From Butyriboletus loyo (taxonomy: Eukaryota; Basidiomycota; Agaricomycetes; Boletales; Boletaceae): a DNA stretch of 34,135 nucleotides. Made by a program: the position numbers and the translations under genes. The DNA lies in assembly GCA_038093515.1 (NCBI GenBank), contig JBBPSI010000250.1, positions 1 through 34,135 on the forward strand, given 5' to 3'. Under the pieces are notes generated by a model. The model saw nothing but the letters and a program-made list of their open reading frames with translations, was not told the origin of the DNA and made no database searches. Below are positions 11,324-22,150 of the stretch, piece after piece. The first letter of the stretch is position 1. The number at the start of each line of letters is the position of its first letter.

Positions 11324-11415
11324 CACCACTTACCATATGTATGTATCAAGTAGTATGATGACAACGACTACCATCACTGCTACAAGTACAATTGCCATTT
11401 TCTGATCATTAGTCA

Positions 11416-12048
11416 GTTGATATAGAACATCACATTCTCAAACACACTCAATAATATACATATAATGGAATACATGGTATGGATAAGGATTGGTGCCTCC
11501 AGCATATACTCAACTCTTGTCCACATCACCCTCCATTGTTTCCATGATTGCATATGGGAGTTTGTACCACTCTGTGAATATGTACATTGTGCTGGTTGCC
11601 AGCACATGTGAGGAAGCACACGTGATGTCCCAGTGGCATGCCTCACTGTCCCAGGCCTGCCTGAAGCACGTCCTGTTATATGTGTGATCTGGGTGGTCAT
11701 AGGTAAGGCATTAATCTATCTGGATGTGGTCTACTCACCGAGCATGAAGATGTCCATAGTGTGGAGGTTCCACACAGGGTGGTCCCTCTGTCACAAGGAG
11801 ACTACAGCCAGATCATGACATCTGACGTAGTTGTCCTCATGCATGTAGAAATCAAAGAAACTGATGTTAACATTTCCAGGCTGTTTGGAGGCCTCTTGGA
11901 ATCCAGGGTGACAGAATTCAAGGATACAGAAGTGATATATTAAGTTGTGCTGTATTGCAGTCTTTGCATGCTCATTAAGCATGGTTATGCCCTCTTCACA
12001 GGCCAGTACCCTCTCCAAGGTCAAGGCCCTATATATAAAGCAGCACAT
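11416..12048 (-). pseudogene. Minus-strand gene fragment of unknown function
   Basis: The minus strand reads ALTLERVLACEEGITMLNEH, NLIYHFCILEFCHPGFQEAS and NISFFDFYMHEDNYVRCHDL, followed by a stop near 11791. Past that stop the same frame continues (QRDHPVWNLHTMDIFML) to a GTGAGT donor near 11737. An intron ending CCACCCAG leads to YNRTCFRQAWDSEACHWDIT and MYIFTEWYKLPYAIMETMEG with a stop soon after. The splice signals and sustained protein-like composition support a real but broken gene. I do not recognise it. It may start upstream of 12048 or be truncated there. Confidence 0.4.
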
Positions 12049-13489
12049 GAGAGTCTCATAATGTGGGGAAATTGGTGTTACGATGCCCCTGGTGGGATTG
12101 AACCCCTTTGTGGTCCATTAGGGTTATGAGCCTGCTTTGGTGGCCAATCCTAGGTAATTTGAACCCTAGATCTACACCCAAAATGACCCAATCAGGAAAT
12201 AGAGTTCGCTATATGGAAACACCACTCTGAATATGAATATTATCACTGCTATATACTGTAGATCTATGAAGATTTGATCAAGTTATGAGAAAAATAGAAA
12301 TAATGTAAATATATATGTATCAATGTATTTTGAGATTGTGGCTGTAGTAGCATGTACACAGCGCACCTTTGCTTATGTAAGTATCCCAAATAGTCTACTT
12401 GCACAAAAATCCAACAAAACTACTACACTATTGGCTGGCACTGCCTGCCAATGGTGCATTGGCATGATAATTTTGGATTGCACTTTTGTAATGGTTCCCA
12501 TGGTCTGATTGTCACAATTTATTTTTTAATCAGTTAGGTAATACTATAAATATTGTATATCTGGACATGATAATTACCATATTTGGAAATTGGCCAGGAA
12601 TTAAATAAGAGATAACTTCTTAGATAACCAAAGGAAGTCAAATCGCAGACAAACGCAGAGCCCCTGAGCCTGCACGTGACCACCACAGTCCAGGGACCAT
12701 ATTAGATGACATTTCCTTCTCTTACACCATGTTGTTATTTTCAATCCCACCTTAGATATAAGCCATTCTTAAAAGTAACTTGATTTAAATATTGCGGACC
12801 AATTTATTATGTAAAATGTTTCTCTTGGATGCTCTGCTGATTGGGGTATGGTCTATATATACGAGTCCAACTGCATCCAAGGTCAGAAATATATGTAGAA
12901 AATGCTAGGAATATTATTTGACCTTTTGGGTAAATACAAAGAAAGTAAAATAGCGGATTAGTGCGGCATCGGATGGACTAGGAGTGAGGGAGAGTGTTTT
13001 TCCAAATCATACTTCCCACACAATGTTCTCTCTTATACCCCCCTGACATTCCTGCTTCTTTGTAATGTTTTGAATTTACTTTGAGTTCTCTGTCTATTTT
13101 TGATTTACTGATTTGGCATGCTTAGTCATTACTTCCATGGTGCGAATTAAATGTGTACACTAGTGATAAAAGTGTAGATCAAATAAGAAAATTAGAAAGC
13201 CAAGTATAGGAAAAGGGTAGAAGGTAAGGATAAAGATTTGAAGCTAGAAATAGTAATAAATTGTAGGAAATGGAACACATATGTTAGGTTGGTTTTGGCA
13301 GTTAGAAGTTAGTGTTCTAGATTATATATTCTTGGAAGGGGGGTTTGGGGATTTCCCCCATCAGTTAGATGTTGGGGTTGTTTTCCAATCAGACTACCTT
13401 TCACTATGCTCACTGCAAATATCCTACATAAGCAACTCTTTGACTACACTTTGCTTGGAAATCTCAGCTATGAAAACAGAGCATATCTC
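12049..13489. other. About 1.4 kb without a recognisable gene
   Basis: AT-rich, with stops in every frame. A GGTTCAATCCC motif on the minus strand near 12100 is reminiscent of a tRNA T-arm, but no full cloverleaf can be drawn. Nothing else is supported. Confidence 0.5.
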
Positions 13490-14290
13490 AGTGCTTCTGG
13501 TCATGAATTCTATGGTGCAATCTATGGTGCGATTCTATAGATAAAAATACCATGAATAAGAGCATATCTAAGTGATCTTTTCAAGCTTCTGGTCAAGGAT
13601 TCTATGGTGCAATTCTCTAGATAAAAATCAAACAAAAATACCATCAAAAAGTGAATATCTGAGCACTTCTGGTCAAGGGTTCTACAGTGCATTTATGTAG
13701 ATAAAAATCAAACAAAAATAGCATAAAATACAGCATATCTTAGTGCTTCTGGTCAAGGGTTCTATGGTGCATTTCTATAAACAAAAATCAAACAATGCAA
13801 TGACAGTATGGGGGTGTAGCTATGAAAAACAAGCATATCTGAGTGACTTCTGGTCCAGAATTCAATAGTGCGATTCTCTTCATAAAAATACCATGACACA
13901 GTATATCTGGGTAATTATTTCAAGCTTCTGGTCAAGGATTCTACAATGCAACTCCCTAGATAAAAAAGACAATATGTCAGTACCCCTGGCCAAGGATTCT
14001 ACAGTGCAATCTATAGTGCAATTCTGTACAAAAAGAGTATATCTGGATGACTTCTAATCAAGGATTCTATGCTGCAATTCTGTAGAAAAAACTCAAAACA
14101 ATGTCCTATTGCCAAAACAAAAAGAGCATCACAGGTCAAGAATTCTATAGTGCAATTCTGTAGATAAAAACCAAACAATGTTCTATTGCCCAAATACACA
14201 AAACTACTGTGAAAAAAGAGCATATCTGGGTGACTTTGATCAAGGATTCTACAGTGCAATTCTCTAGAAAAAAATCAACCAATGCAATCT
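13490..14290 (+). repeat. Degenerate tandem repeat, about ten units of 58-104 bp
   Basis: The phrase CTTCTGGTCAAGGATTCTA, then TGGTGCAATTCT and GTAGATAAAAATCAAAC, recurs with changes at about 13497, 13588, 13667, 13748, 13849, 13927, 13985, 14053, 14132 and 14236. Most units also carry AGCATATCTGAGTG upstream. Units differ in length mainly in the A-rich part. The short minus-strand frame over 14011-14259 is a translation of the repeat. Confidence 0.85.
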
Positions 14291-14339
14291 TGCTTTGCAG
14301 GGTATAGGGTAAGCCTTATCCTACCTAATAATATTACCT

Positions 14340-15237
14340 GAGCACAATGGTCCATTGTGCAGTGACCTCAAAAGCCCTCCCTTTTTGCCCCTCCTCATGT
14401 TCTTAGCACACATGTGCATCAAAAATCAGCTACACACCTTAGAAAGCCTTGAATTCATGTTTCCCATATGAGGGCATGGTGCCATCAATATCAAAAGGGG
14501 CCCATTTTCAAGATCACCATGCCATCACTTCAAAGGTCCCTCTCTTCTTCCACTCCATCACATTCCTATCACATGTGCACACTAAACATCTTCCTTATAC
14601 TCCAAACATGACATTTCTGATACCAGGACATGGTGCATCATGAACAAATGGGGTCACACCATTATCCCATGATGCTATCACAATCAAAAAAAGGGACCAA
14701 TTTCATTCATGCATTTAGTACACATGTGCACTAAAGATCACATCAGCTGCATGCCTTGAAAATCCTTGAATTCATGCTTCTCACAATGGAGCATGGTGCA
14801 TGAATGCCAAAAGAGGGCCATATTCACAGTCTGGTACATGTTGATTTTACAGGAAACAGCAATGCAAAGCATCACAGGAGGAATCTGACCTTTATAATCA
14901 AAGAGTCATGGTGTAGGCATGCAAAAAGAGGTCCATACTACATGCTTGCCCTTGACTCACTGAGATACTCTGATTCCAAGGACAGAAGAACTCAGGGGAG
15001 TGTTTAACACACATGTGCACTAATCACACTTGGTGTTTCAAGAAACAAAACATGTGTTATGGAAGGGCATGGTGCAAGCATGGAAATTCCCATGTGTGGT
15101 AGCATGTAATGGATTCTAGACTGGCATGCTGTACTTAGCACACATGTGTATTAAAAATGGACAAACATATTCATTCCATAGGCATTTAGCCAGTCATACA
15201 TCATACAATATACATGTACATACACAAAACAACATGA
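14340..15237. repeat. Non-coding flank with five degenerate ACACATGTG palindromes and longer repeat units
   Basis: Palindrome-like cores occur at about 14405 (TTAGCACACATGTGCATC), 14570, 14715-14735 (TTAGTACACATGTGCACTAA), 15005 and 15133 (TTAGCACACATGTGTATTAA). Around them a longer unit recurs, for example CTTGAATTCATG followed by a block ending in AAAAGNGGGCC (14450 and 14766). No gene is seen. This is the 3' flank of the minus-strand gene that ends at 15238. Confidence 0.6.
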
Positions 15238-15664
15238 CTAGGGACTAGAGTCCATTGGCTCATCTTCATCATCCAAACCATCAGTCTTATCCATCTTATA
15301 CAACATGCTATCAACCCACTCTTTTACCAACTCCTTGATCATTACACTTGTGTCCAGGTGTTTCCCCCATGTCTTGTATAGCCAATTGGACAATGAAGCA
15401 TCTGTTGGATATTGGATTTGATTCTTGATCCAGAGTTGGAATGTTTCAGAGCTGGCTGTGTTGGGTGATAAAGTATCATGAATGGAAAACAATCCACAAA
15501 CAAGAATTGGCCAGGTAGTTTCTGGCAAAGAGGCAGGAATACTGAGGTAATTGAGGATAATGTCCCACTCTTCCTGACCATGCTCTGTATTGCTGCTAAC
15601 CTTGCTGCTTTTCAAGTGTGCCAACTTTGTCATAAGGTCATCCACATCAGCATCATCCTCAATA
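15238..15664 (-). pseudogene. C-terminal coding block of the large minus-strand gene
   Basis: The block reads HIEDDADVDDLMTKLAHLKS, NYLSIPASLPETTWPILVCG and NWLYKTWGKHLDTSVMIKEL, and ends in an acidic tail (GLDDEDEPMDSSP) at a TAG. It is free of lesions. Joining it to 16490-16550 by removing the LTR gives AKTPHIEDDADV with no frame change, showing that the LTR cut a coding exon. Confidence 0.75.
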
Positions 15665-15669
15665 TGTGG

Positions 15670-16489
15670 TGTTACACTGGTAGCGCACAATAGCTAGCAA
15701 GCGAGCACTTATAGGGGCTCGAGCCTAATGAGGAAACTAGCCGACTCGCGTAGACGACGCTATCGGGTGTCTTGCAAAGCAAGTGTCGGCGAGATCTTGT
15801 GTGGTGGCGACCAGACGAGATCGAGCAGGCTCTTATCGGCTTTATCGGCAAGAAGGGTATATTGCTAGATTACTATGCACTTGGTAGATGCGTAGAATTA
15901 GCTAAAGAGTCGGTACTTCTCTAAGTACTCGTATATATACTAGTGGGTATCGTGCACAGACCGAGCTGTGCGTGGCAGCGAAGGGCGGAGGGTTATGAGT
16001 CTGCTCGAGTCATAACGGCGAATGAGGGAGCGGCAAAGTGCCGGTAACGAGGGAGCCAAGCTCCGAGCAAGAAGGCGACATCGTCAACGAATGAGAAGGT
16101 CAGAAGGTGAAGTGACGATGTCCATGAGGTGAGCCCCACAGGGCGAAGGGTGCGCGAACGGCGGAGCCCTTGGATACGGGTCTCGACGCGAAGGTACTGA
16201 CGCGTCGTAATCTAGTCACGTGCTAGTCACGTGATGAACCAAATGTCATTGGATAAGAAAAGAGGGACGCGACAGCTCAGCTGTGGGTCCGGCCCGACGG
16301 GGCGACGAGACAGGGGCTATCTCAGTGTAGCGTCACTGAGACTCGCAGGAACGAGCGGGGAAGTGGATATCGTCCACTAGGCGACTGGGGAGCGGGCGAT
16401 GGGCGGCATCGCGAGACGGCGGGGGCGGCGGGGATGCGTGAGCGTGGGAAAACGAGTGGCGGGGTACGCTTAGGGGTAAAACTGTAACA
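15670..16489 (-). mobile_element. Solo LTR A, family 2 (820 bp), CpG-rich
   Basis: The ends are TGTTACACTGG...AACTGTAACA on the plus strand, with the 5-bp duplication TGTGG at 15665-15669 and 16490-16494. It is the reverse complement of LTRs B and C along its whole length. It keeps dozens of CpG sites (for example CGACTCGCGTAGACGACGC near 15740) that are TG or CA in the other copies. This marks it as the youngest or least methylated copy. On the minus strand a stem-loop (15953-15972) lies just before a TATATA motif (about 15930-15938). Confidence 0.92.
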
Positions 16490-16550
16490 TGTGGAGTCTT
16501 GGCACGGCCTGCCTCATCATTGAATCCAGATGCAGGAGTGCGACGCTTCT

Positions 16551-16611
16551 CTAAATGACAAATGTTTAGTACACATGTTTACTAAAAATAAGAATAAAAA
16601 GAAATGCATAC
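16551..16611 (-). repeat. Intron (61 nt) carrying the shared palindrome
   Basis: Minus-strand donor GTATGC and acceptor ATTTAG. The palindrome (core TAGTAAACATGTGTACTA on the minus strand) is centred at 16575, about 25 nt from the acceptor, and supplies TACTAAAC as a branch-point candidate. Confidence 0.75.
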
Positions 16612-17033
16612 CAGAAGAAGAACCTGCAGCCAAGTTGACTTGGGAGTCAGCTGCATTCATGCTGATAGATGGCATGTCAGTGGAGAGACAGATCCTTTGC
16701 CTGGTTGGTTTGGAGGTTTATTTCCCACATATTCAACTTCTGTATCAAGTGTTCTCCCTCTTTAATCTGATCAACTTCTTCCTGCAGTGTAAACTTGAGT
16801 GTTGATGTGTTTTGCAGTGAGGTGGACCCAGTGTTGTCCAACTCCTCTTCCTTGCGGCCCCTCCAATACTCTTGACTTTCATTAGCAGTGGCAAAAGTGA
16901 GCAATTCAAGATCCTTGCCAAGACCAAGAGCTGACATTGCTGCTGACATCTCACTGGATCTCAGAGGTTCGGTTAGGTTCCAAGTGGGGGCCTGGATATG
17001 CAAGGCTTACTTGTGCATCACAGATGCCAGTTC

Positions 17034-17097
17034 CTAATGGATGCAATTTTTAGTAAACATGTATACTAAAAATTCAATTAAAAAGAAAAAACCTTAC
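17034..17097 (-). repeat. Intron (64 nt) carrying the shared palindrome
   Basis: Minus-strand donor GTAAGG and acceptor CATTAG. The palindrome is centred at 17060 (ACATGT 17057-17062), 26 nt from the acceptor, with TACTAAAA in branch-point position. Confidence 0.75.
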
Positions 17098-17301
17098 CAT
17101 CAAAAATTGATGTGTGGCATACCGAATGCTGTTATCCAGCCATGGGCCCACAGGAGTCATGACACTTCTGATCTCATATTGTGAGACCAACTTGAGAATG
17201 GTTTCCACAGCATGTGCACCTCTGCTGGCCACTTGTAGAGCCAGCAAAGCACGCTCTGTGGCTGCTCCACTGGTTTCCCCTTTCTAGTCCTTTGGCATAT
17301 A

Positions 17302-17516
17302 CAGTGGCTCAAAAAACTGTCCACATGTTTGCATGTTTTACATTACATACCACTCAATGCAATAACCCCTGATCCTAACCCTAGGTGGTGGGTGTATGAA
17401 ATAAGGTACCCACTCCTGGCCTTCTATCGGCCCAGGAATCAGGTAATATAGATAAGGTTTGATGGAATGTCAGCTATTTTAAAATGATAGGTCATGTGGA
17501 CAGTTGTTTGACTTTA
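17302..17516 (+). repeat. Left terminal inverted repeat of Tc1/mariner element 2
   Basis: It pairs with 18676-18890. Both contain CCTAACCCTAGGTGGTGGGT and GGTTTGATGGAATG. Confidence 0.9.
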
Positions 17517-17662
17517 AGTTTTGATCACATATATTAGACCCTAGATGCTGTAATATCATTACATACATCCATAAAGGGTCCTATTATGTCACCTTTATAT
17601 GACTGAGTGTCAGCTAACATATATAAACCCCATCCTCCTATGTTTATTCTCTCACCATCATC

Positions 17663-18660
17663 ATGAAATCCATTTCAACCTTGCTAAGACGAAATATAAT
17701 CTCTCTCTCCTCTCTTGGCCTTTTAACTAGGCAGATTGCCTCCCAGACTGGCCTATAGAAGTCTACTGTGGCTAGGGTACTCCAAGAGATCCAACCTGAC
17801 AAGGAGAAGCTTCATGCTGGCCATCCTTCTAAGCTTACTCCTACCAACAAATGTGCTATTGTCCAGCAAATCATTACTGGCAAGGCCAAAAATGCAGTCC
17901 AGGCTACAAATTTCATCAATTCCATCATTGAACCTCCCATACCCTCACATACAGTGAGAAAAGACCTCAAGGAGGGTGCATTTAAAGGCTGTGATGAAGA
18001 AGAAGAAATGTCTTCTTCCAATCAGCCCTAGAAAAAGATGATTTGCCTTTGCTCTCAAGTATCAATAAGGACTGGAAGAGGATTATTTGGTCAGATGAGA
18101 CCAAAATAAATAGAATTGGGTCAGGTGGACAGGAGTGTATGTGTGGAAAAAGAAGAGAAAGGGCCTAACTGCCAGAGAGGTTAAGGTACAGTCAAGTTTG
18201 GAGCAAATTTCCTGATGGTATAGGGTTCAATTGAGTGGGGGCTTTAAGTGAGGTTGAGGGGAGGATGGATGGTGAACAGTATGTGTAAATTCTAGAGGAA
18301 GAATTGCTATAACACATGGAGAAATCTGGAATTTCTCAACATGATATCATTTTTCAGCAGAATAATAATCCCAAACATACCTCCAAAAGAGCCCAGAATT
18401 GGTTTGAGGAGCAAGGAATCAAGCTTCTGGATTGGCCTGCACAATCTCCAGACCTCAACCCCATTGAACACACTTGGAATCACCTCAAAAGATGTCTCTC
18501 AGCTTATAATAGTGCTTCTACAGGAGTTCATCAATTATGGAAAAGGGTGGTGGTAGAGTGGGGGAATATTTCTGTGGAACAGTGTCACAAATGGATAGAA
18601 AGCATGCCTAGAAGAGTTGAAGCAGTTATCAAGGGCAAGGGAGCTCATACCAAATACTAG
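17663..18660 (+). pseudogene. Tc1/mariner transposase, degenerate, second catalytic Asp replaced
   Basis: The start ATG at 17663 is in frame with the helix-turn-helix region (LGLLTRQIASQTGL, stop TAG 17756, KSTVARVLQEIQPDKEKLHA), then GHPSKLTPTNKCAIVQQI. A frameshift near 17985 and further lesions precede the first catalytic Asp (IIWSDETKINRIGS). The last open block (from 18316) carries FQQNNNPKHTSKRA, where the family normally has an Asp, so the second catalytic residue is changed to Asn. WPAQSPDLNPIEHTWNHL holds the last acidic residue, and the protein ends GKGAHTKY at 18660. Length would be about 330 residues. It cannot be active. Confidence 0.9.
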
Positions 18661-18675
18661 ATAGTTGGATTTTTG

Positions 18676-18890
18676 TAAAGTCAAACAACTGTCCTCATGA
18701 CCTGTCATTTTAAAATAGCTGGCATTCCATCAAACCTTATCTATATTACCTGATTCCTGAGCCAATAGAAGGCCAGTAGTGTGTACCTCATTTCATACAC
18801 CCACCACCTAGGGTTAGGATCAGGGGTTATTGCATTGAGTGATATTTAATGTAAAACATGCAAACATGCAGACAGTTTTTTGAGCCACTG
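18676..18890 (-). repeat. Right terminal inverted repeat of Tc1/mariner element 2
   Basis: Reverse complement of 17302-17516 with about fifteen differences, ending GAGCCACTG against TA. Confidence 0.9.
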
Positions 18891-19671
18891 TATTTGAGCA
18901 AATTGGTATTGGTCAACCTTGGCTGCTTTGGGTATTTTTTCTCATCCCAACCTGACCATGTGTCATGAAAGGGGGTATCCACAAGATGTAGTTGAACACA
19001 TTCCAGAAGTTCCTTGCACAAGTTCCAGATTAGTGGCAGGGATAGGATGTCAGAATATGTTTCCAAGTGTTGTGCATCAATGAGTGCATGAGTTATAAAG
19101 GTGTTATGTGCACCAGTGTTTGGCAAGACTTCCCATTCCACAACACTAGCATGAACAACCTAATAAAGCAATTTGAACATGTCCTTTTGACCCTCTGTCA
19201 CACAACCTGTGAAAGCCTTGTTATAAATGCTGTTGCTGGCTTTGGGTCAAATGATGTTATGGGGCTTGTCATGTAGTTCCTTGTAGTAGTCAAGCAGAAA
19301 TGTCTGCAACACATTAATCCATTTGACATTGCCAACTGGCTCCATTAGCTGGCTGTTGAGTTGCCTAGCACTTTGGTGCCATCCTTTAGGGAAAATCTCG
19401 CTGAATACACCATGTAATGTGGTAATTGTGATGTGGTGATGAGACTAAAAGAATGAAATGATCTAATTAACTATTTGTTAGCTGCAAAACTGAGTTTTTA
19501 CAATCAGCAACTTATATTGGTGATAATGTCTTGACACTTTTTAGAATCCTTGATAGCTGCATGTTGATCCAGAAAGGCATCAATTGCAGTCCAGATACAA
19601 GTCCAATTCCTGCCCTCTTTACACTTTCCTTCCCAACCAAAGCAGCACATTGGAAAGATCCAATCAACACA

Positions 19672-19729
19672 CTAAACATAATGTTTTTAGCAAACATGTT
19701 TACTAAAAATCATAAGTAAATTAAATTAC
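19672..19729 (-). repeat. Intron (58 nt) carrying the shared palindrome
   Basis: Minus-strand donor GTAATT after CTAGCTGAG and acceptor TGTTTAG. The palindrome (TTAGTAAACATGTTTGCTAA on the minus strand) is centred at 19697, 25 nt from the acceptor. Confidence 0.75.
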
Positions 19730-19753
19730 CTCAGCTAGGGAAGGTCCATTATT

Positions 19754-20574
19754 TGTTACAATTTTACCCCTAAGCGTACCCCGCCACTCGTTTTCCCATG
19801 CTCACATGCCCCCGCTGCCCCCGCTGTCTTACAACACCACCCATTGCCCGCTCCCTAGTTGCCTAGTGGATGTCATCCACTTCCCCAGTCCTTCTGTGAG
19901 TCTCTGTGCTGCTACACTCAGATAGCCCCTATGTTATTGCCCCGTTGGGCTGGACCTACAGCTGAGCTGTTGTGTCTCCCTTTTCTTTATCCAATGACAT
20001 TTGGTTCATCACATGACTAGCATGTGACTAGATTACGACATGTCTTGACTAGCGTGCCGAGACCCGTATCCAAGGTCTCCGCTATTCACGTCCCCTTTGC
20101 CCTGTGGGCCCCACCTTGTGGACATTGTCACTTCGCATTCAGCACTTCTCATTTGTTGATGATGTCGCCACCTTACTCAGAGCTTCGCTCCCTTGTTACC
20201 GGCACTTTGCTGCTTCTCCTTTCGCTGTTATGACTTGACGCAACTCATAACCCCTTGCCCTTGCTGCCACACACAGCTCGGTCTGTGCACAACTATCTAT
20301 TAGTATATATACCAGTGTACTTAGCATAGTACAGCTTCCCTAGCTAATTCTATGCATCTACCAAGTGCCTAGCAATCTAGCTTATACCCATCCTCTGCCA
20401 ATAGAGCCAATAAGAGCCTGCTCAATCTCGTCTGGTTGCCACCACACGACATCTTGCCGACACTTGCTCTGCAGAAGCCTGATAGCGTCGTCTACGCGAG
20501 TCAGCATCTTCCCGATTAGGCTCGAGCCCCTATTCAAGCGCTCGCTGCTAGTTGTTTCGCACTCCAGCATAACA
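19754..20574 (+). mobile_element. Solo LTR B, family 2 (821 bp)
   Basis: It begins TGTTACAATTTTACCCC and ends CAGCATAACA, with the duplication TTATT at 19749-19753 and 20575-20579. It is inserted in an exon of the minus-strand gene in the orientation opposite to that gene. CpG content is intermediate between A and C. The stem-loop is at about 20272-20289 and TATATA at about 20303. Confidence 0.92.
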
Positions 20575-20826
20575 TTATTGATGGAGCTGTTTACTTGAGA
20601 GGTAGCAAGGACTGTGATTTGGTTTGTATTCCACAAGCTCATCAAGACTTGCATGCACAGTGTATTAAACAAAGGAAAAGGTGTTGCCAGTATAATACAG
20701 CTTTCACTAGTGGGGAAAAAGTCAAGTTGCAGCCATTTTAGTTTCGTCAGCATGTTTCAGATAACAGAAGCAGTGATGTCATGAACGTTGGACATGATGG
20801 AGTCTGCATGTTCCTCTGCCTCTTTG

Positions 20827-21703
20827 TGTTACAGTTTTACCCCTAAGCGTACCCTGCCACTCGTTTTTCCATGCTCACATGTCCCCACCGCCCCCACCGT
20901 CCTGCAATGCCACCCATTGCCTGCTCCCTAGTTGCTCATACATTCCCACTGCCCCAGTTATCTTGTGATGCCACCTATCGCCTGTTTCCTAGTCACCAGT
21001 GGATGCCATCCACTCCCCCAGTCCTTCTACAATGTCTCAGTACAGCAATACTGAGATAGCCCCTATGCTGTCACTCTGTCGGGCCGGACCTTCAGTTGAG
21101 CTGTTGCATTCCTCATTTCTTGACCAATGACATTTGTTACATCATGTGACTAGCATGTGATTAGATTACGATGTGTCTTCACCTACATGCTGAGACCTAT
21201 ATCCAAGGGCTCTGCTGTTCGCATCCCCTTTGCCCTGTGGACCCCACCTCGTGGACATCATCACTTTGTATTCCGCTCTTCTCATTCATTGATGATGTTG
21301 CCATCTTACTTGGAGCTTTGCTCCCTCGTTACTGGCACTTTGCTGCTTCTCACTTTGCTGTTATGACTCGAGTCAACTCATAACCCCCTGCCCCCACTGC
21401 CATGCACAGCTCGGTCTGTGCACAATATCTATTAGTATATATACATGTACTTAGAGTAGTATGAGTTCCCTAGCTAATTCTACACATCTACCAAGTGCCT
21501 AGCAATCTAGCAGTATACCCTTCCTGCCGATAGAGCCGATAAGAGCCTGCTTGATCTTGTCTGGTTGCCACCACACGACATCTCACTGACACTTGCTCTG
21601 CAGAAGCCCAATAGCATTGTCTACATGAGTCAGCATCCTTCCGATTAGGCCTGAGCCCCTATTTGACTGCTCACTGCTAGTTGTTTCGCATACCAGCGTA
21701 ACA
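20827..21703 (+). mobile_element. Solo LTR C, family 2 (877 bp), CpG-poor
   Basis: It begins TGTTACAGTTTTACCCC and ends CCAGCGTAACA, with the duplication CTTTG at 20822-20826 and 21704-21708. It has an extra partial repeat of the CCCACTGCCCC-type segment near 20940-20990, which explains its greater length. Most CpG sites seen in A are TG or CA here. Stem-loop 21403-21422 precedes TATATA at about 21433. Confidence 0.92.
21403..21422 (+). promoter_or_regulatory. LTR promoter stem-loop upstream of TATA
   Basis: TGCACAG, a six-base loop (CTCGGT) and CTGTGCA form a perfect 7-bp stem about 10-25 bp before TATATATA. The same arrangement is seen in the LTRs at 15953-15972 (minus), 20272-20289, 6123-6142 and, less perfectly, 3124-3144. 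It probably belongs to the LTR core promoter or its transcript leader. The function is inferred. Confidence 0.5.
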
Positions 21704-22084
21704 CTTTGATAATGTGATTGAAATACATGTCAAAGGCTGCTGAGTAGAACTCTATCTCACATGGCTCACTGGATCCAAATAGGTGCATAAAGGGTGACAA
21801 GAGTTCTGAAAAAGTATTTTCCCACTTGTCCAGGTAGCTTTCAGGGCCCCCTGACTCCAACACAGATAGCATTGGTTGGGAAATGGATCCAGCAAGAGTA
21901 TCCAGATTGTTCCTATATGCTTCCTCAATCTGTGAAACAACCTTTGCACACTCCTCAGCTGAGGTGCCAAGATTGGTGACAAGTCCCAAAATACATTGTG
22001 ATGCAGCTGCAGGGTCTTCCATTTGGTATGAAGATGTGAGATATTCAAAACAGACCACATTGGTTTGAATACGCAAAGAAACAG

Positions 22085-22150
22085 CTATGAAAAAATATTT
22101 TTAGTAAACATGTGTACTAAAAATCCAATTATTCATGTTGTCACATATAC
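22085..22150 (-). repeat. Intron (66 nt) carrying the shared palindrome
   Basis: Minus-strand donor GTATAT and acceptor TTCATAG. The palindrome is centred at 22111, 26 nt from the acceptor, with TACTAAAAAT toward the acceptor. Confidence 0.75.

Larger units (their letters stand above)
17302..18890 (+). mobile_element. Tc1/mariner-type element 2, complete but dead (1,589 bp)
   Basis: The ends are CAGTGGCTCAAAAAACTGTC and its reverse complement, flanked by TA (17300-17301 and 18891-18892). The terminal inverted repeats are about 215 bp each (17302-17516 and 18676-18890). It lies inside an exon of the large minus-strand gene. Excising it with one TA gives LLKYMPKD in the host frame. The transposase inside is broken. 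Confidence 0.93.

Noticed and set aside
12075..12150. tRNA-Met-like sequence on the minus strand (CTCATAA loop and GGTTCAATCCC)
   Set aside because: The anticodon stem does not pair, no D arm or matching 5' acceptor strand is found. At best a decayed relic.
13490..14290. CRISPR array
   Set aside because: Repeats are degenerate, spacing is irregular and the sequence is eukaryotic.
15670..16489. High-GC, CpG-rich island as a gene promoter or foreign DNA
   Set aside because: Full-length match to LTRs B and C with TG...CA ends and a target duplication explains it as a young solo LTR.
20382..20753. Minus-strand frame reading out of the gene into LTR B
   Set aside because: It crosses the insertion boundary. 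Only the part above 20574 is host coding.
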